A DNA stretch of 64,000 nt from positions 1,651,231 through 1,715,230 of the forward strand of contig NW_006498233.1 of the NCBI RefSeq assembly GCF_000471905.2, given 5' to 3'. Both the position numbers and the translations under genes were made by a program. Positions 11,346-23,330 of this stretch are shown piece by piece; position 1 is the stretch's first letter; every line of letters starts with the position of its first letter. The notes under the pieces are model-generated. The model was given only the letters and a program-made list of their open reading frames with translations, was not told where the DNA came from and did no database searches. The DNA comes from Amborella trichopoda. Lineage: Eukaryota; Streptophyta; Magnoliopsida; Amborellales; Amborellaceae.

Positions 11346-11870
11346 CTAAACATTCTATTGTTGTATACCCTAGGTCGAAGCCATGTGTGTCCTATTACTG
11401 CTATCCCCAGTGAAGTTGCACCATGACTCTGACTATTATCCACAGCGAAGTGGAACCCAAGTCGTTCAAACTCGGCCATGACTTCTCATCCCCAGTAGGA
11501 GAGTCATACTCGTACTACAACTTGTTATCCCCAGTGGAGTTAGGGTCATTTTTGCTGTTGCAACCCCCAGTGGTCTACCTCACAGTTATTTATTCTTTCC
11601 TCAAGGATATAAAAGACCCACATTTGTCCCCTTTTCCCCAATTAATTCGACCTTCCCACTGAAATCCCTTGCTAGCTTTAATCATTTTATCCTTAGGGAG
11701 TCACACTTGCCCTCTTAACCCCCAGTATAGTTTACCACTCCTTACAAGGCCACCATCTCCATCTAAAAAGATCTCTGCAGATGTATGACATTAACCATTT
11801 TATCCTCAGGGAGTTGGATTGCTAGGTATAGATTTTTTCCTCATGGAGCATCACCTACATGACGACCCAC
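11346..11870. repeat. Dispersed 'TATCCCCAGTGGAGT' motif region, element A
   Basis: The motif (T)ATCCCCAGTG(G/A)AGTT recurs every 40-70 bp among otherwise non-repetitive sequence. The same region, same place and inverted, is found at 29,470-29,930 (D) and 51,900-52,360 (E), and in direct orientation at 22,760-23,040 (B). I see no gene. Confidence 0.6.
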
Positions 11871-12667
11871 ACTATGGTCCAAACAATATGACCTTAAACT
11901 ATAGTGGAGATCTAGTTGCACGACCTTAAACTGTATCATCCAAGCCGCAAGACTCTAAACTGTATAGCCATGGTCCGTACTGCATGACCTTAAACTGCAC
12001 AGCCTCAGTCTGGTTGCACGACCTTAAACTGCATGGTCCAAACTATATGACCTTAAACTGTAGTGAAGGTATACTTGCATGACCTTAAACTGCATAGTCC
12101 AAGCCGTAAGACTCTAAACTGCATGGCCATGGTCCGTGCTGCATGAGCTTAAACTGCACAACCTTTGTCTGGTTGCACAACCTTAAACTACATGGTCCAA
12201 ACTATATGACCTCAAACTATAGTGGAGGTCTAGTTGCATGACCTTAAACTGCATAGTACAAGCCGTAAGACTCTAAACTTCATAGCCATGGTCTGTGCTG
12301 CATGACCTTAAACTGCATAGTACAAGCCGTAAGACTCTAAACTGCATAACCATGGTCTGTGCTGCATGACCTTAAATTGCACAGCCTCAATCTCATTGCA
12401 TGACCTTAAACTGCATGGTCCAAACTATATGACCTTAAACTATAGTGGAGGTCTAAGTGCGCGACCTTAAACTGCATTGTCCAAGCCCTGAGAATCTAAA
12501 CCAAATAGTCATGGTCCGTGCTGCATGACCTTAAACTAAACAGCCTCGGTCTGGTTGCACGACCTTAAACTGCATGGTCCAAACTATATGACCTTAAACT
12601 GTAATGAGGTCTATTTGCATAACCTTAAACTATATAGTCCAATCCGCAAGACTCTAAACCGCATAGC
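11870..12667 (+). repeat. CCTTAAACTGCAT tandem array, left part, element A
   Basis: The array is built of 30-40 bp subunits with the core GACCTTAAACTGCAT. Landmarks such as GTGGAGGTCTAGT recur at about 160 bp (near 11,900, 12,061, 12,221), giving a higher-order unit. Element B cuts the array at 12,672 and it continues at 27,684. Homologous arrays are at 22,220-23,330 (B), 28,800-29,450 (D) and 50,560-51,880 (E). Confidence 0.88.
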
Positions 12668-12672
12668 CATGG
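12668..12672 (+). repeat. Target-site duplication of element B, left copy (CATGG)
   Basis: CATGG immediately precedes the TGTTGG start of B's LTR and is repeated perfectly at 27,684-27,688. Outside B, the flanks join into a normal unit of A's array (GCCATGGTCC). Confidence 0.92.
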
Positions 12673-15280
12673 TGTTGGAAGGTATTTTTCATAAACATGG
12701 GGTCCCCGCTCAATGAAGGCTTAGCAAGTAATGGAAATTCCGACAGTCTCAGAAGAACCCCAGAACTGGCCAAGATCTTCATGAGGTCTCTCAAGAGTCT
12801 CCTGCTATATTTCGTCACACTCCGACATGTCTAAGGCAGTGTAGACTGATAAACAGTTCCGGCAGCATCGACCTCTAGCGCCCTGAAATGGACCCCTATA
12901 ACTAAAGCTACATTTTTAGCATCTCAAAGTTCTATGGGACTATCACCATTGGATCCAGCACGGTTGAAAAGCCCCAGGGGACAAGTTTTAGCTGAAACGG
13001 ACATTTCAGGAAGAAGTTATAGGCGAAAGAGTGAAATAGGAGAAGCCGCACGCTATTCCCGTGGGGCCACCCTGCAACAGTACACCATTGAAGGGACAGT
13101 CACGACCAGTGACTTTCGATGCTCATATCTCGACCGTCCCAAGTCAGATCATGTTCAAATTTGGTGAGCATGTTCGTCGTGTCATGACGAGTGATTTTAT
13201 ATGTGGCACGACCTGTAACCATACCCAAGCGCGAAGAAAAGTTAAAGAGAAATTGCCAATCCGTGAAGAGAGTGCAAAAAATTGAGTAGCGGCATGCCTC
13301 GCTCGAGTGGCCAAATCACGTTGCTCGCGATCCCGATCGATGCGAGACCAATTCCATTCCGGGCGTAAGTACTCGATCCATCTTTGTCCCAAACTCCATA
13401 CATGATTAACGGTCGGATTCTACACATGAAGCCGATGAACGGACTGCAAATTCCATCGTCGAAATCCTTGATTCCGGCCAAAATTCCAAACTTGCAAATC
13501 TTCATTCGGCCACAGAATCAAGCTGCATTTGGTGCCCCGTGATAGTAGTGGCATGCTCAGTGTGATTCAACAAAGAATACATAGAAAAACATCAACGAAC
13601 GAACACACTATCGATTTTAAATTTCAAGATCTACTCAAATTTCAAGTCATATGATCATGCACAAAAAACACAATCCATAGCTCGAAGTCCATATCAAATC
13701 GATCGCCATGCCGAGCCCTATAAGAAAACAATAATCTTATGATGAACCTAGCATCAGAACGACCCCGGATCAGCCATGCAAGATCGCGCAAGTCCTAGGG
13801 AAACACAGGGACTGTTATGAAATTCCACAACTTGTTAGAAAAGAGCAAATCTGTCATTTTACAACCTATTTTCTAAATTCTTTTAATTCAATTTAATCTT
13901 AATTTCAAACAATTAGGTTTACTTTTGGTCATCCACCTATGTTTGGGGCACACTTCTATATAGACATACCATCATTGTATGTAGAAAAAGAGATAGATAC
14001 ACACACAAGAGAAAGTTTTCACTTAATACAAGTTTCTCTTTCTTACCATTGTTGTCTCACATTTGAGAGAGAGTGAGGTGAGAGACACTTTTGAGCAGTA
14101 CCCTTAGGGTTGAGGTAAACGTTTTCTCTAGTCTTTTTCTCTTCTTCTTCTCTCTCTCTTCTCCCCTCTCTTATCCCTCTTCTTCGTATGAGTTCCTTGT
14201 AGAGGTCGTGCACGACAGTGATAGTGTTGTGCATACCTCTTCCTTGATCTCACGGGTTGTGCATGGTAATGGAAGTGCCATGCACGAGTCCCCCTTCCCT
14301 TCTCTTTGCCTGTCTCTTTCTTTGTGAAGTCTATAGACAACGTTGTCTATCGTCGCCCACAAACGTTGCTGTGATATCTTGACGAAGAACCCAGATGGTG
14401 AAGTTTGTGACCGCTTGCAGGGGTCTTCCTCTACTGTGCATCTAGCGAAGACGGCAATACCTATCGCTGCCCATTAGAGGCTTTGGCAACACCCATCGCC
14501 ATCCATTAGCTTCGCGAGCTTCCTCTGCACGTTCGAGAGCTTCCTCCTCATGTCTGTGAGCTTCCTCCACACGTCTGTGAGCTTCCTTCGCACATCCGCG
14601 AGCTTCCTCCTCAAGGAGAAACCATCGCCGTGTGCCTCGTCAGGAGTCAGTGTCATCCGCAAGGGATGTGTCTTCTCCTCGCGTTGTCAACGATGATTCC
14701 TATTGACGTTTAGACTTCTCTTCTCTTTGCTGTCTCGCCCTCTTCTCTTCATCCCTTTCTCTTCTCACTTGAATGAGGATAGACTTAGCTTAGCACCGCC
14801 CTACCGATCTCAGTTTTCTACCACTCCGAGTCGGTAATTTCTGGTTGTCATGCTAGTCTCACCCCTACGTCAAACTCTCTTCTCTTTTCTATCTTTTATC
14901 GAACCTTGCACTTCATCGTCTTCTCATGTGAACGTGCATTTCCCTAAGACAAGAATGGGTCCCTTCAACCCACTTATCTTACAAATTAACCATAGAAGTG
15001 TTGTGCAGATAAAAAAGAGGATTACAGGTCAAGGGAGGAGATTCCAAACCTGCTCAAGCAGCTGGGGGGTTTTCTTCGTGATCTAAGAGGGCACCCACAT
15101 GAGCCGGACTGAATAAGTCTCGAACCCACCTAAAATTCCTCTCTCATTGGTTGGTATATCTACCATTGCCCTCGAGCAAGGTTTCGAGTGAGCGATCTCA
15201 AATCCTGGTTTCACCAAAAACCCGAGACACGTGCCACCAGATCACTTAGATCCAGAGGGAGAGTTCGATGCGCTTAACCA
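12673..15280 (+). repeat. 5' LTR of element B
   Basis: It starts TGTTGGAAGG, ends CGCTTAACCA, and is 2,608 bp. It matches 25,055-27,683 along its full length. The first kilobase (U3) is related to the LTRs of D and E, and the last 300 bp to all LTRs in the window. The middle lacks the hairpin minisatellite and instead has TC-rich runs and a short GAGCTTCCTC repeat (14,510-14,610). Confidence 0.93.
13957..13962 (+). promoter_or_regulatory. LTR TATA box, element B 5' LTR
   Basis: TTCTATATAGAC lies 1.28 kb into the LTR; the 3' LTR has TTATATATATG at the same place (26,336-26,346). This is the probable promoter of the element, giving a U3 of about 1.3 kb and a U5 of similar length. Confidence 0.65.
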
Positions 15281-15283
15281 TCT

Positions 15284-15301
15284 TGGAAACTCCACAAGGG
15301 A
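15284..15301 (+). promoter_or_regulatory. Primer-binding site of element B
   Basis: It begins TGG three bases after the LTR and is aligned with the PBS of E (TGGCGACTCCACTAGGGA) with a few changes. The following ACTTACTACCCC is shared by all elements. Confidence 0.7.
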
Positions 15302-16260
15302 CTTACTACCCCTTTGTCGTTACGCTCTTGTGTGACCAATTTTATTTGTACTTTCTGCACCTATTTCTATGGCACCTGTGTTGTTCAACCCGTTCATCTG
15401 AGTCAGGGACTTCTTTATTCTTGCACTCGTGGCTGTCCCAGGGAAGCAAGTCCCTCAAGCCTCCTTCCCTACTCTCCTTCTGAGTCAGGACTTGTGATCC
15501 AGCACCCAGGTTCTCGACTGGATCGCTGCAAGAGGGGACTTAAAGGTCCCTGCCTCCCCGCTTTCTCGCCCTGCAAGGCCCCATGCATGGGTAGCTCTCC
15601 TGCTGCCGCACACCCTGCTACTGAAAAATATCCTGTCAGTCATATTGTTGCGGTACACCGGAAGGTTGCCCCGTCCATCCTTGTAAAAGGCAAGCAAACT
15701 GTCATTCTCTTGAGGTTCGTCGTAAGTCAACCCCCTATGCTCCTTCACTACTCTGAGCCTTAACACCTGGATGGTCGGTATACAGAGGCGGAGGTCTTGA
15801 GGTCTTTACCCCTCGCACACACTCAAAGGCTCGTGGTCTATCCACTTGAGCCACACCTCGTGGAAACCCGCATGTTGCCTTGAGCATGCATCCAGGGCTA
15901 GGCCTTCTCGAGCCAAACACTACATATGCCATGCATTTGCTTTCCACAACTCGGGGTAGCGCTAGCTCTATGCCACCTCAAGCACAGGGGGGTTGACCGT
16001 TCCACCTCCCTCTCGGAACACACTGCTTCACCTTGTGAGAGACAAACTCCCACCTCGTCCCTCATAATCACAAGCTCATGATTCTTAGCCTCCTCAAGTC
16101 GAACCCATTGATCGAGCCTGGGCTGACCCCCAAGTAACCCGGATGACTAATGCTAAAGGTGCACACGAACCATCTTTGTATGTCCCTCTTGGATCCAGAC
16201 TCAGGAGGAGTCACTAACCAGCTTCTTCCTTTGCTGCTTCCCAGAAGCAAGGCAAGCACC
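15302..16260 (+). other. Leader between PBS and gag, element B
   Basis: It is homologous to the leaders of A, D and E. It has short open frames without conservation between copies. No gene is called. Confidence 0.55.
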
Positions 16261-19200
16261 TCGAGCCCTGGTATTCAAAGGTCTTTCCTAAGAGTACCAT
16301 CTTGAGCCAGACCCAGGTCAACCGATCACTCGGGCCTCACAAAGGAATTCAGGGCAACGACTTGATGTCAAACAGAGGCCTCCAGCCTCCAAGACAAGAA
16401 CCCAAGCTGCCCTTCATCCTCGGCCCCCACTCCTTGCTCCATCTCATAGATATGGTCCTCACCTATTTGAAGATAATGGGGTAGTCTAGGTCTCAAGCTC
16501 CGTTCTGGAATGAGGTTCACAGCCGCCTCAGAACAAGCAGAAAAGAGACCTACAGATCCTGACCAGGAAACCTCTAAGGCAGTCGATGTCACCACCCCTG
16601 GCGACCTCTTGCCTTGTAATCCCTTCTTCCCTCTTCAAACTCCGGAGCCTAAGAAAGTCCAGAAATACTATTTGACGATCACCACCCAGAAGTCACGGTC
16701 CCAAGACCATCAAGAACCGGTCCTCACAAGATTGGCATGCAAAGCTCAAGTCCAGTTGGGGCAAGCTGAGCCCCTCCAGACTGACTTGCCATGCAGAACT
16801 CACCAGCCTCGGTAGTTCGCTGCATCACCTGACTCTGACCTCCCAAAAGAAATGGTCAGTGCCATGGTGATCAATGACCCGAACGACGCTCAGGAGGGCA
16901 GATGAACAAGTTCGAGGAAATGATGTAAGACATCCTAAAAAAGATGGAGCCTCTAGAGGCCTCTAGGTCCCCTTCTTCGTCTGATTCCTCGACTGGTGAG
17001 GACACAACTCCTAAGCAGACTCCCCCTCCGGTCTCCCAAGACAGCTCCTCTTCACGTGGGGTCTCCCAAGCCGACATAGATGTTATGATGGCCCATAGCA
17101 ACAAGAACAAGGTCCCGGGCATGCAGGAGATGCCACTCCACCAAAAGTCGTATCCTTCGTACATTGACCAGGTGTCGTTTCCCCCGAACTACCAAAAAGG
17201 GACACTCCCCTTGTTCAATGATACCATGTCTCCTTACCAGCATGTGGCCCACTTCCAAGTGGTCTGGTGGGAGATGGCAACTGGCGGATGCCTCCTCCTC
17301 CACCAGTTCGTCGAGACTCTCGAAGGACCAACCTTCCAGTGGTATGCTCGGCTACCGCCAAACTCGGTGCACAATTGGCAAGAAATGGAGCTGTTGTTTT
17401 ACTAACGCTTCTACAAAGTCCTAAAGAATGTGGAAACCATCGAGCTTCTCACCTTGATGCAAGACCCTGGTGAGCCGGTTGACAAGTTCATCACCCGATG
17501 GAGAGAGTTGGCGACCCTTTCATGCCACTCCCATGATCGAGAAGGAAGCAGTCCAGACCTGCATACGAAACATGCTTCCCGAGATCACCCTACATGTTGA
17601 GGCATCCAATCCACCCTCCATGTCAGAGCTCATCTCTAAGGCAGTTCGCATCGAGGGATTGTTCAAGCACCACGACAGCCCTCGTCAGCAATCCTCAAGC
17701 TCGAACTCTCGCTCCAGCAGTCGGGACAATCAAAAGGCAGTGATCAGTGAGGCCATCACCATAGCTGACACCAAAGGCATGGCTCCCCAAACTCTCGACC
17801 TCTCTAAAGAACAGATGCCTTAGACTGGGGCTAAGCAATAGTTCTATAATGCGGTCCCACCTCTTGAAACAGTAAGCGGAACGACTACTAGACCCAACAC
17901 CAGAATAAGGTTTATCCTTTTGACACGGAGTGGACCCTTGCACTGCTCCAGCTGTTGTTGGAACAAAACATGATCCAGTTGCCAGAGGTCACTACTGTAG
18001 ACTCACCAGGGCATGAGTCGAATGAGAAGTATTGCGCCTATCATAGGAGAGTAGCCCAGCCCACTCACAACTGCTACAAGTTCAACGACACTATCGAGGC
18101 CCTTATCAACAAGGGCTAGATAAAGTTCGAAGAGTTGAAAAAGGCATTCGAGGCAGCTGAGGAATCTCGCATAGTCAAGATCTAAGACGACGACGGGGCA
18201 CCCACTATCGTTCGTGTATTTTTCTATATAATGCTCGAAGAAGGGATCACCACCCCAAAGTCGACAAGGCATCCCAAGTTCTTGCCTCCAGGGACTGAGA
18301 ACCTCTGGTGCGCATTCCACTAGATACGAGGTCATGACATCAGTGAGTGCACTAGCTTCCATAAACTATTGGCAGAAAAGATGTAGTAGTGTGGTTAAGG
18401 GCGACCCGACAAGACACCCTCAAGTCCCTCTTCTACCTGTGCAAGAAGACACCTGACGCAAGCCCAGCAAAATACTGAGCAAGACCCTCTACAGGGCCTC
18501 TTGGAGGCAATGCTCCAGTAAGGTCTTGTCACTCCCAAGTTAGCCAGACAGCCTAAGTGTCTTGCTTTGGGCACCAAAAAACTCTGGTGCCCCTATCACC
18601 AAGTGTGGGATAACGAACTCAAGGAGTGCACTGGGTTCGAGGTCATAGTCGCAGAGAAAGTCCAGCAAGGCCACATCATCTGTGCGATTCTCTCAGAACA
18701 CGTGCAAGCCCTCGCTCCCATTAAAGAGGAAGCCCTGCTACAAGCCCCACTACAAGCCCCTCATTAGAATGCACTAGACCTTTCAGAGCCCTCAACCTCT
18801 CAGCCCTGGGAAGTCCACCATGGGCGATGTAGGCTCAAATCCTTAAAACGTGAGCCAGTCTACCAAGCTAGGGCCACTCACCAGCCTGATAGGGCTGTCC
18901 AAATACCCCCTTAGGGATCCCAAAGGAGACGACGAGTACCTAGGTCAACCCGCCGAAGGAATCATCTTCCTCAAGCACTAGTGGAAGAATTCCTTAGGCC
19001 CCTTCCTCCGCTGCCGACCTTGCGGGACTTCATCCTAGGCGTAGCTTTCCTCATCTTATTGTCTAATAAGGCAGACGGTACAGAGTTATCAATATCTCAT
19101 GAGTCGGCCAAAATGGGTGATGACATTAAACGCACCCCACAACAGTCAAAGCTGGGGCATGACCTTAAAGACCCCCTGCAAACGTTTATTCCGGCGACGA

Positions 19201-19480
19201 CATAAAAAGTTGCCTGGAACGTTCTAACTCTTCTTCTCCTTCCCCCTCCTTTATTCCTTCTACAGGTACAACTCGGCGATGCTCAGATTTCGACACTCTA
19301 AACAAAGAGTTCAGAGGCACCAGCCTCATCATGTCATAGAAAGAGCACCTCAAAGAAATGCTGGCCCTGGTGGAAGGATTCCTGAAGGTTGCCGATGCCT
19401 TGGCAGCCTGAGCCAAAGCCGAGTCATCCTCAACCTTCTCTTCTAAAGAAGCCTCCCACATGGTGCAGATCTTGGAAGTA
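16261..19480 (+). pseudogene. gag: gag remnant of element B
   Basis: The structural polyprotein region is divergent from A/D/E but has the same plan. An N-terminal HLIDMVLTYLK-like segment (about 16,440) is followed by a Ser/Thr/Pro linker near 16,944-17,080. The gag core is at 17,250-17,640 (HQFVETLEGPTFQWYARLPPNS, then EKEAVQTCIRNML). Three knuckle-like motifs follow: near 18,025 (CAYHRR..QPTHNC), near 18,305 (C.FH.IRGHDISEC) and near 18,580 (CPYHQVWDNELKEC, with the third ligand position altered). The second and third and their flanks look like a duplication. A single copy of the 26-residue repeat unit (GDDIKRTPQQSK..DLKDPL) is near 19,110-19,185. It is broken in many places. Confidence 0.82.
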
Positions 19481-21121
19481 CCAGCTAGCACGAGGAAAAT
19501 GAACCTAAGATCGGGAAAGAAGCTACAACCTACACCTCGAAAGATCAAGATCCTCAAATTTCCTGATCCTTCCCTTTCCCCTAAGCCTAAACCTCAAACC
19601 TCTACATCCTTAGTACAAATTCTTGTTACTACCCCATGAACCCAGACTGCACCGACTGAACAAAGTCTCCCAGTGTCACAACCCAGAACTCAACCAAAGC
19701 TTATTCCTAAGCCTACCCTACTACTTACACCAGTGACTGGATCAGGAACACAGAAGACGAATGAGGATAAACTAACATACGACGTAATTGGGCAGTTGAG
19801 AAAGCTTCCCACCCTTTTAAGTATTTATGATGCCCTCCTACTGTTTAGAGACTACTGTATGGCTCTGGTCCAAGGTCTTTCTAACCCAGAGGTGTACTAG
19901 ACTAAGGTGGAACCTATTGAGGTTGACCCAGCCATTCTAAGTGGGTTCCTTGCAATTGCCTTTTCCAAAGATGACCTTCAGTTGGGAGGACAATTTCACA
20001 ATCGCCCCCTCTTCGTGAATGGTGAACTGCATGTCTACCCTCTCAATCGGATCATGCTGGAGGGAGGGTCAGGAGTTAACCTGACCCCAAGAACGATTCT
20101 CACCTGATTGGGATTAGGATCTGACAATCTCACTCCTACCCACATCACTGTGCAAGGGCTCAACCAGTCAGGAGAAAAGCCAGCCGACACAGTGCGTTTT
20201 CGCCTCAAGAACGGTGATCTCAACGATTACACTTACTTCCACGTAGTCGACACCGATACCACTTACACTATCCTGCTTGGTCGTCTTAGCTTCACAATCA
20301 GGGGTTCGTTCCTTCCACGGTCCACCAATGTTTCAAGTATAGCCGACAAAAGACCATTCCTTGTAGCTGACACTCACTACGCCGACGTCATGTACTATTT
20401 CACAAACCTTCTAGCATTAGAAAAGCCAAAAGATGATGATCGAAAGTCTGTGAGAGAGACATGACCTTCGTCTCATGACGACGCTGAGGATCTGAAGCAA
20501 ATGATCACAGATATGTTCAAAGAAGAGGAAAGACAAGGCAAGATGCTCCCTTTGATTCCCATTCACCCAATTATACCGTGCCACATCTGCAAGGTCATGG
20601 TATCCTATCCCGAAGATGAAGCTTCTCCCTCTACTTCTACTGTGCAAGAACAAAACAACGAGTTAGAAGTAGCCCTTGAGCCTAAGGAAGCCCCAGACGT
20701 GGACCTTCCAACACTAAGGGTCACCTATACATCAGACCAGCAAAACGTTCTACATGTCCCCATAGAGGCAGAATGGGCACACTAATCGCCACGAAAGGTG
20801 CTCCAAATTCCATCCTCCTTAAACCAGGAGATCACCGGCAGCCAAAAGAAGGTCTTACACTTCTCCGGGGCTGTCGAGGAAGTACAGGCTGATAAGAATC
20901 AACCCTCTAGCTCTCAGAAACAAGACCCCATGGCGGAGGTGAGAAGGGAGGTGCGTAGCCTCCAGAATCAGCTGAAGGTTATGTGTGTCGCTTCAAAGCA
21001 CTTAAAGGAATTTGTTCCTGAGACTATGATTTGCGATGAACTCAAACGCAATGTACCTCGAGTCAAAGCCAAAGCTCCCCTAGACTGGAGCATTTTCAAA
21101 GTTGCAAAGCTTCGCTTCTCC
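19481..21121 (+). pseudogene. PRO: Protease region of element B
   Basis: A proline/lysine-rich spacer (19,480-19,760) leads to a retropepsin-like aspartic protease (about 19,858-20,465), which would cleave the gag polyprotein. Marks are VEPIEVDPAILSG, FHNRPLFVNGEL, the catalytic-loop surroundings LEGGSGVNLTPR (D has LDGGSAVNLIPR), and HVVDTDTTYTILLGR for the second half. Downstream, LRVTYTSDQQNVLHVP (20,715-20,760) and a short helical segment EVRSLQNQLKVMCVASKHLKEF (about 20,950-21,015) are shared with D. RT never follows. D at 36,104-34,860 is the closest relative in the window. Confidence 0.82.
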
Positions 21122-21254
21122 TGAAATGCGTCAGAAAAACTCCTAAAGGCCTGTCTCTACGAGTTTTGATCAGGAAGTTCTCACCAGAAGCTTTGGCTCA
21201 CTCTCTCTCCAAAAAGCTTTCTACTGTTTTGCCCTTCGGTAAAACAGTAAACTA

Positions 21255-21290
21255 GGGTTTCTCCTCCTTGTATACCCAGCAGAGCTGGAG
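21255..21290 (-). promoter_or_regulatory. Antisense promoter-like site, element B
   Basis: On the - strand, GGGTATACAAGGAGGAGAAA is followed by an AACCCTAGTTTACTGTTTTACCGAAGG stretch that parallels the post-TATA sequence of A, D and E. Here it lies only about 150 bp from the end of the protease region, so the gene it should serve is missing. Confidence 0.4.
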
Positions 21291-21329
21291 ACTGCCCCCA
21301 ACAAACTCAGAATGATGCTCCAGTCCCCA

Positions 21330-22075
21330 GCCTTTGATGGCGATAAGACTAGGCTGGGTGGGCCAAGCCCGAGACCCGAAGCATCATCGCCACATGCCTC
21401 GTCATGACTTGCATTGTGTGCCTCATCAGAAGGCTTTTAACGAGTGGCCCATCAAGACTTTTAATGAGTGCCTCGACCAGAGACTATCTCCGTGCTTCTC
21501 GTTCAGAGATTATCGCGGCGTGTCTCGTCCAGGGGTCATCGTCGCGCACCTCGTCAAGACTTGTGTCACATGCCTCATCAGAAGGCTAGTGCCACGCACC
21601 CCATCAAAACTTTTACCGAGCGCCTCAACCAGAGACTATCGCCGCGCATCTACTCCAGAGAATATCGCCACGCATCTCATCCAGGGGTCATCGCTACACG
21701 CCTCGCCAAGACTTGCATTGAGTGCCTCATCAGAACGCTAGTGTTGTGCGCCCCATCAAGACCTTCACCGAGTGCCTTGATCAGAGACTATCGTTGCGCA
21801 TCTCGTCCAGAGATTATCGTCACGCGTCTCATCCCGGGTCATCGCCATGCGCCTTGTCAAGACTTGCGTCCCGTGCCTCATCAAAAGGCTAGTGTCATGC
21901 ACCCCATCAAGACTTTCATCAAGCGCTTTGCCCAGCGGAATATCATTGTGCGCTTCGTCTAGGGGATTATTGCCGCGCGCCTCATCCAGGGGTCATTGTC
22001 GTGTGCCTCATCTAGAGATCATCGCTGCACAAAACGTCAAGGGATGCTGCTGCATGCTTCACCAAGGGACCTTAC
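21330..22075 (+). repeat. 152-bp higher-order GC-rich tandem repeat, element B
   Basis: Subunits of about 30 bp (CCTCATCCAGGGGTCATCGCCGCGCG-like and CAAGACTTG-like variants) are grouped so that the landmark GACTTG recurs at 21,406, 21,558, 21,710 and 21,861, about every 152 bp. This makes about four higher-order copies of five subunits. Open frames over it are a result of the repeat. Nothing like it is present in A, D or E. Confidence 0.85.
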
Positions 22076-22219
22076 TTAGTGTCATATGCATGCTGTGACA
22101 CTCCTCTTCGGACCATCGTTCCTCATCCTCAGGAAGTTCATGCACTGCACCACAATTTCGCTCTTCAGAGAGCCCAGTCCCTGGTGACAGCTCTATTCCC
22201 CATGGAGCTGCGTTCCCTC
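22076..22219. other. Short unique spacer, element B
   Basis: I see no gene or repeat here. Confidence 0.4.
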
Positions 22220-23330
22220 ACTATAGCCATGGTCTATGTTGCATGACTTTAAACTGCACTGCCACAGTCCGTGCTGCATGACCTTAAAATGCATCACGTT
22301 CTACGTTGCATGACCTTAAATCGCACTGCCACGGTCAGTGCTGCATGACCTTAAACTGCACTGCCACAGTCCACACTGCATGACCTTAAACTGCACTGCC
22401 ATGATCCAGTTACACGACCTTAAACTGCATGGGCCAAACTATATGACCTTAAACTGTAGTGGAGGTCTAGTGGCACGACCTTAAAAATGTAAAATTCCTT
22501 GTCGCATGACTCTAAACTTACGACCATGGTCCAGTTGTGTGACCTTAAACCGTAGTGCACATCTTGGCCGCATGACACTAAAAGGCTTAACACCGTGGTC
22601 CAAACTATACGACCCTAAACTATAGCGGAGGTCTAGTTGCATGACCACAAACTGCATAGTCCTAGCTATATGAATTTAAACAGCATAGCCATGGTTCGAG
22701 CTATAAGTAAAACTGTAACGTGTCATGCGACAAATAGTCCATACGCATAACTCCAACTAGACCGCCAGTGCAGTTAGATGACTCACCCCCTCATCTCCAA
22801 AGAGTTAAGGTCATTCTTACCCCTTCAACCCATGATGGGGTTCATTTGTGCTCTGGCCTATCAAAGTTCCATGCACACAGATATTCATTATCCCCGTGGA
22901 GTCACATTGGCCCTCCTAACCTCCAGTGAGGCTTGTCCCATTTACTACTCCTCGTAGGGTCACCACCTTCATCTACATCTCTTCGCATTTATATAGCCTA
23001 AACTGTCTTTATCCGCAGGGAGTCAGATTGTTGTCCACATACCTACCCTCCCTATAGCCCTCCTGACGTGGCGATTCGTACTCAATCTATGCTGCATGAT
23101 TCTAAACTGCATAACCATGATCCAAACTATATGACCCTAAACGATAACGGAGCTTTAGTTGCACGACCTTAAACGACACGGTCCTGGTTGCATGACCTAC
23201 AACTGGATAACCACGGTCCAAGTTGTATGACCTTAAACCATAGTGAGCGTCCTGGCCGCATGACATTAAACTGCTTTGCCCAGGTCTAGGAGGCCCGACC
23301 TTAAAACATGCCCTTGTTAGCCGCACACCC
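22220..23330 (+). repeat. CCTTAAACTGCA tandem array with interposed CCCC-motif region, element B
   Basis: Array units (GCATGACCTTAAACTGCACTGCCA type) are at 22,220-22,740 and 23,085-23,330. Between them (22,760-23,040) lies the TATCCCCGTGGAGTCA motif region. It is homologous to A, D and E, but the order of the parts differs. Confidence 0.8.

Larger units (their letters stand above)
1..12672 (+). mobile_element. Element A, left segment: Ty3/gypsy Tat-type LTR retrotransposon (gag-RT-RH-INT class)
   Basis: This is an LTR retrotransposon fossil on the + strand, entered inside its 5' LTR. In order it holds partial LTR, PBS, leader, gag, RT, two RNase H domains, integrase, an antisense promoter module and tandem arrays. 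It is interrupted at 12,672 by element B and resumes at 27,684. RT motifs (FGLKNAGATYQRAM, YVDD), the second archaeal-type RNase H and the PBS place it in the Tat lineage. No protease domain is recognisable between gag and RT. The coding part is broken in many places (of the order of twenty or more). It is older than B, which is inserted in it. No 3' LTR is present in the window. Confidence 0.9.

Noticed and set aside
21334-21962. Arg/Ser-rich open frames of 135-164 residues as a repeat protein
   Set aside because: They follow the 152-bp repeat, are open in two overlapping frames at once, and are absent from the other elements.
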